A DNA stretch of 34,492 nucleotides, from the NCBI GenBank assembly GCA_900544195.1, contig UQUJ01000030.1:1-34492 (forward strand), written 5' to 3'. The position numbers and the translations under genes are program-made. Under the pieces are notes generated by a model. That model saw nothing but the letters and a program-made list of their open reading frames with translations. It had not been told where the DNA came from and did no database searches. Positions 23,266 through 30,421 of the stretch are shown here, in pieces (position 1 is the stretch's first letter; every line of letters starts with the position of its first letter). Origin of the DNA: an uncultured Alistipes sp. (lineage in GTDB: Bacteria > Bacteroidota > Bacteroidia > Bacteroidales > UBA932).

Positions 23266-24537
23266 TCAGAATTTTACGCTGAAACGGTGCATTCCGTCCA
23301 CATAAGAATAGGTGAGTAGCATTCCGCATCTGTCTGCAATGGTTTTGGCAAGTGCCAGCCCCAGTCCGGTAGAGCCCTCTTTTTTCGAGCCCTGGTAGAA
23401 TCTCTCAAAAATCCGGCTGCTGTCCAGAGGCGAGTCCCCGCTGTTCTCGACCACGAGTTCGTTTTCTGTCAATGTCAATGTGACCTTGCCGTCCTCAGGG
23501 CTGTGCACAAATGCGTTTTTGATGATGTTGGTCACTAAAATCGTGGCGAGCGTCTCGTTCATCTTTATCGTGACAGGGGAGTCCGGTATTTGTGCTGAAC
23601 AGGTTATCTGCTTGCTGCTGAAGATTTCCCCATACAGTTCTTTCTGGGACAGCACCATGGCTGAAAGGTCTATGTCAGTCACGTCAGGGAACTGTCCGTT
23701 GTCGATTTTCGTGAGCAGGAGAAGTGTCTTGTTGAGTCGCACGATATGTCCGAGTTCGCGTTTCATCTGCACGAGTTCGCCGACGCTTTCTTCTCCCAAT
23801 GTGTCATTGTCCAGCATCCAGTCGATCCTTCCTCCAAGCACGGCAAGCGGTGTCTGAAGCTCGTGTGAAGCATTGCCTATGAACTGTTTCTGCTTTTCGA
23901 AGGCTCTGTCGGAGCGGTCAGTCGCATCTGTGGCGGCTTTCTCCAGCTGACAGAATTCCCGGATGTCCGAGTTTATTGACAATCTGCCGTGTGACTTTCC
24001 GGGTGTGTAGGCATTGAGCCAGTCGAGAATCATGTATAGCGGCCGCATGCTTTTCTGGAACACGACGAGAGTGGTCACGATAACTGTCAGCAACAGAATG
24101 AGATACAATGCGAGTATCCACCAGAGGATGGTCTTTATCAGGTCATCTTTTTCGATTGTGGGTGTAGCGACAATGAGTTCAAAACATCTTCCTTCACGGT
24201 CTCTGAATATCGTCTTGAGAAATCGTGCAGGTTCTTGTTCGTCTGTCTCCTGAATGTAGAAGTCTGCATCGTAGTACTCCATCCCGGTATGTGAATTTGC
24301 ATAACTCTCCGCAACTTCGGAAATGCTGTAATGCCCGTCTGTCATGATGTTGGCAACCGGCAGCTTCTTCCCGGACAACTTCTTGACCATCAGCTGTTCA
24401 GCGTAACTTTCAAGCAGGTCGTCGGCCTCGTCATTGATCTCATCCACGATGACGAAGTAAAAGACCATCGCCCAGAGCGCGATGACCGGGAGCAATGCCA
24501 TAGACAGGCGTACAGCGATATTGTGGATCAGTTTCAT
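23266..24537 (-). CDS. Sensor histidine kinase
   Basis: The 423-residue protein has two membrane segments (about 8-32, and 135-165 with ILWWILALYLILLLTVIVTT) around a periplasmic sensor of about 100 residues. The H-box is FIGNASHELQTPLAVL, whose histidine is autophosphorylated. The ATPase domain carries the N-box ILVTNIIKNAFVHSPEDG and the G-box STGLGLALAKTIADRCGML. It should phosphorylate the response regulator encoded just upstream (69-base gap). The signal is unknown; the PepSY-like genes downstream may encode sensing partners. Confidence 0.95.
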   Translation of the reverse strand: MKLIHNIAVRLSMALLPVIALWAMVFYFVIVDEINDEADDLLESYAEQLMVKKLSGKKLPVANIMTDGHYSISEVAESYANSHTGMEYYDADFYIQETDEQEPARFLKTIFRDREGRCFELIVATPTIEKDDLIKTILWWILALYLILLLTVIVTTLVVFQKSMRPLYMILDWLNAYTPGKSHGRLSINSDIREFCQLEKAATDATDRSDRAFEKQKQFIGNASHELQTPLAVLGGRIDWMLDNDTLGEESVGELVQMKRELGHIVRLNKTLLLLTKIDNGQFPDVTDIDLSAMVLSQKELYGEIFSSKQITCSAQIPDSPVTIKMNETLATILVTNIIKNAFVHSPEDGKVTLTLTENELVVENSGDSPLDSSRIFERFYQGSKKEGSTGLGLALAKTIADRCGMLLTYSYVDGMHRFSVKF

Positions 24538-24606
24538 TCTTTGGTGACGGGTTTTTGCCTCACGTGTTCAAATTGAGATTGTATCGTTTATAGACGAGTC
24601 TGTCCC

Positions 24607-25287
24607 TTATTCCTTAGTGACGAGTTTGTATCCGAATCCGTAAACTGACTTGATTTCTATATCGGCGCCGGCTTCTTCCAGTTTTTTGCGCAGATTCTTG
24701 ACCTGCGAATAGATGAAGTCGAAATTGTCCGCCAGATATATGTCGTCGCCCCACACGGCTTCTGCCAATACTGATTTATCTACCATGTGCCCCGGTCTGA
24801 GCAGGAAATAGTGAAGTATGTCGTATTCTTTCTTCACCAATGTCAATGCTTTTCCGCAGACTTCCACTGTGCGGCTGTCCGGGTTGAGCTTGACATTGCC
24901 ATAGACTATTCCGTTGCGTCCGCTTCCGTTGCTTCTTCTGGTCACGCTCTTGATTCTGGCCAGAAGTTCTGCCGTGTGGAATGGCTTCGGGAGGTAGTCG
25001 TCCGCACCCTCTTCCAGTCCGATAATCTTGTCTTCCAATGAGTTGCGGGCTGAAAGTATGATCACTGTCAATGCTTTTCCTTCTTCCCTGAAGGCCTTCA
25101 GCAGGTCGAGCCCGTTTCCGTCCGGAAGCATGATGTCCAGCAGGATGCAGTCATATGAGAACAACGACAGCTTTTCCCACGCCTCACCGTATGTCGAAGC
25201 CACTTCCACGACATAATGCTCCTTCAGCAATGCTCTCGCAATCAATTCCTGCAAAGAGCGCTCGTCTTCTATTACCAGTATCTTCAT
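24607..25287 (-). CDS. OmpR-family response regulator
   Basis: The 226-residue protein has a receiver domain (1-120) with the phospho-acceptor aspartate in CILLDIMLPDGNG and the usual lysine in DDYLPKPFHTAELLARI. The C-terminal winged helix (130-224) has the expected VKKEYDILHYFLLRPGHMVDK and YSQVKNLRKKLEEAGADIEI segments. It is the first gene of the RR-HK-PepSY-PepSY cluster and probably controls those PepSY-like genes. Confidence 0.95.
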   Translation of the reverse strand: MKILVIEDERSLQELIARALLKEHYVVEVASTYGEAWEKLSLFSYDCILLDIMLPDGNGLDLLKAFREEGKALTVIILSARNSLEDKIIGLEEGADDYLPKPFHTAELLARIKSVTRRSNGSGRNGIVYGNVKLNPDSRTVEVCGKALTLVKKEYDILHYFLLRPGHMVDKSVLAEAVWGDDIYLADNFDFIYSQVKNLRKKLEEAGADIEIKSVYGFGYKLVTKE

Positions 25288-25694
25288 AGTTCCATGTCAA
25301 TGTCCTGAGGGCTGCATGTCTTTTCAATAATTGTCAATGCTCTGAAAGACACGAGCTTACCCTCGCCGTTGTCAATGCAAACCCTTACGGTTCATCATCG
25401 TTTCCGTTTCTCACGACTCGACGAAATTACAAATAAAATCTGGAACGAATCTGAAATTTCTTCTGTTTTTCTTAAGATAAGTAAATGTTAAAAAATAACC
25501 TGCTTCATTTTGGGGGCTCTCTTATGCGGCCATTTGCGGCCATGACATACTGTTGAGAACGGTTGAAAAGCCGCCCTGATAACAGCCTCCGAAAAAGTGA
25601 CAATAATTTAGATTAAACCATTGATTATCAATGATATAGTATAGGAAAACTGGAGAAATTTTCGTAATTTAAGGGTAATTGCAATGCTCTTAAA
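25288..25694. other. Intergenic stretch of 400 bases
   Basis: No gene is supported. The left half is the upstream region of the response regulator. At about 25533-25550 the octamer GCGGCCAT occurs twice with two bases between. Nothing else is recognised. Confidence 0.45.
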
Positions 25695-25946
25695 ATGATA
25701 ACGAAAACTCCTCCAGAAGTCCTTTCGCCAAGCGATTTGGCGTATATGTCCACGCTGAACGAAAGAGACAGAAGATGGTTCCTGGCCACAAAGGCCGCCG
25801 ACCTCAAGACTCAAGGGCTCAGCTACCGCAAAGTTAGTAAAATTATTTTGGATTTCTTTGACATAAGGGACGGCCGAAAATGGCTCAGCCAACTTCGAGA
25901 TGGATCTTTATACGCTTCAGTTCAGGTGTATTCCTTCGCTGATTGA
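25695..25946 (+). pseudogene. N-terminal fragment resembling an ISAzo13-type transposase
   Basis: The first 55 residues (LSPSDLAYMSTLNERDRRWF, then LATKAADLKTQGLSYRKVSK) resemble the start of ISAzo13-type transposases, where a helical LxERxRR segment is followed by a helix-turn-helix. The catalytic domain is missing; the frame ends in another gene's start region. It is probably a remnant of an old insertion. Confidence 0.35.
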
Positions 25947-26548
25947 TGCTGTGGTGAAGAGGAGCTTGCCTTGTCAGGCATTGGTGGACGTACCATGGTG
26001 GGAGAATTGTCTGAAAAAACAGGGGATGACTAAGGCTGATTTCTCGTTTGAGGAGATCAAGGCTGAAATAAAGAAGATATCGGAGGAGAAAGGGCGGATA
26101 TGCCTGACATTCCCCTATCCGAAATGCGCTCCGCTTGCTAAATATGCTGTCATTGACTTGTTGGCATCGGGGCGGATCAACTATTACACATTGGAAATGT
26201 CCCTCGATGACACATGGGTGCTTGGGTCGCAGGATGTTCACAGGCACAGCTACATCCGTCAGGTGCCTGATTGCCAGACGATGGCGGATTTTGAGATGGA
26301 GGTTGATCGACCTTGTGATGTTGATCGACCTTGTGATGTTGATCGACCTTACGATGTTGATCGACCTTACGAGCGCCCCACTCCTGAAAGAGCGCGAGTT
26401 GTATGGAGATGCGTCTGATTTGGCTATGATGAATCGAATTCCGATCGCAGTCGATTTCACATCGGAAACTTTAGACTGGTGGAGACAAAGCGTAACGCTC
26501 ACGCCTGATGAGTATGGACCTGTCCTGAGCAGGGATATGGAACCATAA
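25900..26548 (+). pseudogene. Unidentified conserved-looking gene, frameshifted by a tandem-repeat tract
   Basis: The first part (MDLYTLQFRCIPSLIDAVVK, RICLTFPYPKCAPLAKYAVI, YYTLEMSLDDTWVLGSQDVH) reads as a genuine protein up to about 26300. Then an 18-bp tandem tract encodes VDRPCD/VDRPYD, after which this frame ends in poor sequence at 26418. In the next frame, however, good sequence resumes (LLKERELYGDASDLAMMNRI, then PIAVDFTSETLDWW) and runs to a stop at 26548. Removing the tract would join the halves, so the tract has probably inserted and broken the frame. No family is recognised. Confidence 0.55.
26302..26372 (+). repeat. 18-bp tandem repeat, nearly four units
   Basis: Units GTTGATCGACCTTGTGAT at 26302-26319 and 26320-26337 are identical; the third (26338-26355) and the partial fourth (26356-26372) carry TTACGA in place of TTGTGA. 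The tract lies at the frame break of the gene. It has no spacers, so it is not a CRISPR array. Confidence 0.85.
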
Positions 26549-26896
26549 TGACAGCTGTTCGAGCGATCTACTTTTACAAACTACGGACACAGGGAATGGC
26601 AGCAGAGGTGCGTACATGGCATGTAGGTGTGGCTGACCCTCATTTACGAGATGGGGGTCGGGCACGGCAGGATGGGCAGCAGAGGTGCGTATGGAAGAGT
26701 GATGTGGCCGTGGTTTGCAAGCGGTCTTGAGGGGGCAAAGGAATGAATCCCACGGAAGTGCGGTTACATTATGCGTGATGGGACATTAATTAGTGAGATA
26801 GTCATATTTCATTCTATATTCAGAAAACTGTAAACCTCCGGTGACGCCCGCACACTACTTGCCTAGTCTTTTTCGCAAAATATCCGATCGCACTTT
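26549..26896. other. Gene-poor stretch with a 17-bp direct repeat
   Basis: GGCAGCAGAGGTGCGTA occurs at 26598-26614 and again, identical, at 26675-26691. Nothing else in the stretch is recognised; it probably holds the remains of old rearrangements. Confidence 0.5.
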
Positions 26897-26944
26897 CTGT
26901 ACAAACTCACTACACTTATTAAAATTTGTAGTATCTTTGTACAG
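26897..26944 (+). promoter_or_regulatory. Promoter and inverted-repeat operator of the AbiE-type operon
   Basis: CTGTACAAA (26897-26905) and its exact inverse TTTGTACAG (26936-26944) flank 30 bases. The -7 element TATCTTTG (26932-26939) overlaps the right arm. The start of transcription would be about 26946, just before the ATG at 26958. AbiEi antitoxins are known to bind inverted repeats in their own promoter, so this is the likely operator. Confidence 0.7.
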
Positions 26945-26957
26945 ATAATCATTATAT

Positions 26958-27521
26958 ATGCGAAACATCGAACAATTCATATCATCTTCCGCTGTCAAAG
27001 AAAAAGGCAGAAGCAAGTACTACCAAATGCTTGATAAGGCAAAACAGGGCGAACTGATTCGAATTCGCCGTGGAGTCTATGCCACCTCTGAGCAACTGAG
27101 CGGCAATATGATAGACGTCGATGCCATTGTAAAAGGAGGCATACTTTGCCTGTGGTCAGCCTGGAATATTCATAAGCTTACAACGTCAATGCCACAGGCA
27201 TACCATATAGCAGTTCCGAGAGGCAGAAAAGTGACAGTCCCTGCATTCCCGCAGATTGAAATCCACCATTATAAGAACGAAATCTTCAATGCCGGCGCGA
27301 TGAAGATGACCATTGACGGCTTTACCATCAATGTATATGATGTGGAGCGATGCGTCTGCGACGCTGTGAAATTCAGAAACAAAATCGGAACCGATGTGTG
27401 TTCCGAAATAATCGGCAACTATCTTGAACGTTCAGAGAGGAATATCTCGAAACTTATGGACTATGCAAAGTTCCTCAGGGTACACACGACTCTTGAGAAA
27501 TATCTGGAGGTCAAGCTATGA
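26958..27521 (+). CDS. abiEi: AbiEi-type antitoxin (type IV toxin-antitoxin)
   Basis: The 187-residue protein has an N-terminal winged helix (YYQMLDKAKQGELIRIRRGVYAT), whose wing is the typical RGVY segment, and the C-terminal AbiEi domain (AYHIAVPRGRKV, VYDVERCVCDAVKFRNKIG). In AbiE systems the antitoxin represses the operon and opposes the toxin without stable contact. The next gene overlaps by four bases (ATGA), as in known pairs. The inverted repeat just upstream fits self-repression. Confidence 0.88.
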   Translation: MRNIEQFISSSAVKEKGRSKYYQMLDKAKQGELIRIRRGVYATSEQLSGNMIDVDAIVKGGILCLWSAWNIHKLTTSMPQAYHIAVPRGRKVTVPAFPQIEIHHYKNEIFNAGAMKMTIDGFTINVYDVERCVCDAVKFRNKIGTDVCSEIIGNYLERSERNISKLMDYAKFLRVHTTLEKYLEVKL

Positions 27522-28390
27522 GCAAAAAAATTGTCAACAATTACGGGAAGTCTGTCCGAAGCAAGCTGCTTAACATCGCAAAAAGCGAAGGCATATATTA
27601 TCAGACCGTTCTGACACGCTACTTTCAGGAGAGACTGATATATAGAATGGCACAGACATCCTATAGACGGAATTTCTATTTGAAAGGCGGAGCCTTGATG
27701 TATGCCCACGAGAAATTCGCAGCCAGACCGACATTAGACATAGACTTCCTCGGCAACAACATAAGCAACAACGGCGAAAGAATCATTGCCGCTTTTCGCG
27801 AAATATGTTCTGTACCATGCGAGGAGGATGGAGTAAAATACGATGTCGAGCACATCACGTCTAAGAATATCACGGAACTAAAGGACTACCACGGAGTGAG
27901 AATCAGCATCCCGGTATCTATTGACACAGTAACACAGGTTCTGACAATGGACATAGGGTTCGGAGACATAGTGACACCGGCTCCGGTTGATCTTGACTAC
28001 CCTGCGTTATTGGAGCATCTTCCAACAGCCAATATTCTTGCGTACTCACTTGAAACTGTCGTTGCGGAAAAGATGCACGCAGTCATTGACCTCGCGGATC
28101 AGAGCAGCCGAATGAAAGATTACTACGATCTGTACCAAATACTGAATACTCAAGAACTTGACACCGATGTCCTGCAAGAAGCAATCGCTCGGACATTCGA
28201 AAACAGGCATACCAAATATGACCACGACACGATGTTTTTCAGAAATGATTTCGGAGAAAACCCGGTAATGGAGACTCGCTGGAAAGCGTTCACGAAAAAG
28301 ATTACCGCCAAGCAAAGCATTCCGTTCTCTAAAATTGTCGAATATCTGCAAGAAAGGCTCCTGCCTTACTGGAGCAATCTGAATCATTGA
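27518..28390 (+). CDS. abiEii: AbiEii-type nucleotidyltransferase toxin
   Basis: The 290-residue protein has the nucleotidyltransferase core motif FYLKGGALMYAHEKF..RPTLDIDFLGN, with the GG and the DxD metal site, followed by the conserved helix TVVAEKMHAVIDLADQSSRMKDYYDLY and a C-terminal FFRNDFGENPVMETRWKAF segment. Members halt growth by modifying tRNA or other targets with nucleotides, as in abortive phage defence. It overlaps the antitoxin gene by four bases. No damage is seen, so the pair is likely functional. Confidence 0.92.
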   Translation: MSKKIVNNYGKSVRSKLLNIAKSEGIYYQTVLTRYFQERLIYRMAQTSYRRNFYLKGGALMYAHEKFAARPTLDIDFLGNNISNNGERIIAAFREICSVPCEEDGVKYDVEHITSKNITELKDYHGVRISIPVSIDTVTQVLTMDIGFGDIVTPAPVDLDYPALLEHLPTANILAYSLETVVAEKMHAVIDLADQSSRMKDYYDLYQILNTQELDTDVLQEAIARTFENRHTKYDHDTMFFRNDFGENPVMETRWKAFTKKITAKQSIPFSKIVEYLQERLLPYWSNLNH

Positions 28391-28467
28391 TGAATACTCT
28401 CCATTCATATATATATATCGTCATCTGCGGAGACATTCACGGAGAATTTAATTCTCTGATATATAAT

Positions 28468-30407
28468 CTGAGTTTTTCAATTTAATATACCTATAAATCC
28501 TGATTCTCGGTTTTGGCCTTGGCCGGGCGGCCTCTCTTTCTGGTCAAGCTCTTGGCTTTGGAGACGTAGACCGGAGCGCAGTTGTCGGGGATGCTGAAGC
28601 CAAAGGCTTTGCATATGTCAACCTGAGAGCCGACAAACGGAGTGATAAACTTCATCCTTCCGGTGTGCTCCACGCATCTGATCGTGCGCATCTCGGCAAG
28701 GACCGCTTCTGTCGACGTGAACCTCTTGCGGAGCACCTCATCACTTTGCCATACGGAGCGTACGTACGAAGCCAGGATGAGACCCACAAAGTAGATGAAC
28801 ATCCTTCCTCTCTTGCCTCCCTCGGACCAAGTTCGGAGTCGGTCATGTCCAAGAGGTCCCTTTTGCAGCGCAAAGCACTTCTCCTGCTCGTCACGCATGC
28901 CGTAGTTGTCCATTGCCTGCATGGAATCGAAATCCACGCCGATTGTCTTGTTCGTTAAGAAGCCGGCCGTCAGCAGCATCTTGTCCAGTTTCTTCTGGTT
29001 GACTTCGTATGATTTGACGGTGTCGTCGGCATTGAAGGTGATATTGAGCAGGTTGAACCTCCTTATCGTGTCCTTGCGGTCTGCAACCGGTTCATTGGCC
29101 TGTTTCATAATGTCGAGTTCCGCGGACTGCTCCGACACCGCGTGCTGGATGTCGCATATCCTCTCGCCGCGCTTTGACGGGTTATAATAGAGGTTGAGCT
29201 TATAGTTGTCGGCCTTTATCACATTGTCCCCGTTGCCCCCGACCGAGTATTCCATGTCATACTGGGCGTAGTAGAGGTTGTCCTTGGGTGCGATCGTCAT
29301 GCCTTGAGGAAAGCCGCGGCTCATGTCTATCGCCCTTATCTTGCCCAGGACATCACTGCCGGAGACCTTGACGCTTGTGATGACCTTCTGGCCCTTCGCG
29401 ATGTACGCCTCAAGGTTCTTCATGGACTCGTATCCCCTGTCCGTAATGAGCGCGAGATTCTTGAACCCGGCATGCTCCAACTCTTTCATGATGAGTTCGA
29501 TTGTCCTGCAGTCGGGCATGTTGCCCGGCAGCTCCCTATAGTAGATGGGCATGTGTGAGGTCAATGAATACACTACGACCTCCAGTGTCTGCCGAAGCGG
29601 CAGGCGCTCCTTGTTCTTGCCCCATCGGATGTCCACAAGGTTGAAGCCGTAGGTCGACATTGATGTGGAGTCCACCGCGCAAAGCTCACCTTTGCCTACC
29701 CGCCTGGCCCTGCATCTGAACAGGTCCATCCTGTGCTTCTCGGTTATGCTCTGCGTCAGGCGGGTGACGTTGACGCTGTTGAGCTCATGCTCCGAGGGAG
29801 CCTTCACCTCCTTCTGCCACTGGCTCAACTGGTTGTATGACAGGTTGTCGACAAACGGAAAGTAGGCCATCGTGAGCACGTCGTTGACCATCTCATGGTT
29901 GCCGTCCAGAACTTTCAGAAGGTCGTCTTTGACGCCGGTAGCTTCTGCGACCTTGTCAAGGAGCCATGTGGCGCCGTACTGGCGGTCGATGTCCTCTTCC
30001 TGGTAGGACACCCTGCCTCGCCGTCTCGCGCCTGACAGCTCGGACACCTCGCTCATGTCCCACGTCGAAGGAAAGACAAGCTTGTCGCGCTCCGCGACAG
30101 GAGCATAGAAATAATTGGCTCCGGGATGGAACCTGTCTCCGTCCACAAGCGTGCCCCAATGCTTGTATGCGTAACGCTTCTTGCCATCAGCGTCCACGGT
30201 ATAAACTTTCGTCGAAGCGTATCTGGGTTGCCTATCGTGTGAACAATAACCTTGTTCTGAGTGTCTTTGTATACCGGTCTTCCGAGTGCCATGTCATAAT
30301 CGTATTAACGGGTATAAATACACCTATAAATATTGACATATGCAACACTTTTGAAGTTTATTTTCAAATATTTAGGAATTTTGGGTACAAGGAATTGAAA
30401 AACTCAG
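28468..30407. mobile_element. IS1634-like insertion sequence, 1940 bp
   Basis: The ends CTGAGTTTTTCAATT (28468-28482) and its exact inverse (30393-30407) are 15-bp terminal inverted repeats. The 5-bp direct repeat ATAAT flanks both sides (28463-28467 and 30408-30412). The element contains one transposase gene, read leftwards and frameshifted. It is inserted between abiEii and the primase-helicase gene, 14 bases before the stop of the latter. Confidence 0.88.
28491..30292 (-). pseudogene. IS4/IS1634-like DDE transposase, frameshifted near the start
   Basis: The main frame (30197 to 28491, 568 codons from a GTG) includes the DDE-type segments GELCAVDSTSMSTYGFNL, NLALITDRGYESMKNL and a late YFVGLILASYVRSVW. 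The real N-terminus lies in another frame: ATG at 30292 gives MALGRPVYKDTQNKVIVHTI and then GNP, after which the main frame continues RYASTKVYTVDADGKKRY. The two join if one C is restored to the run at 30225-30227. The copy is therefore probably dead, although it lies in an element with intact ends. Confidence 0.85.
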
Positions 30408-30421
30408 ATAATTTAACGTAT

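Noticed and set aside
30225..30227. Programmed frameshift in the transposase
   Set aside because: The site is a CCC run without a convincing slippery heptamer, and this IS group is normally encoded in a single frame; a lost base is simpler.
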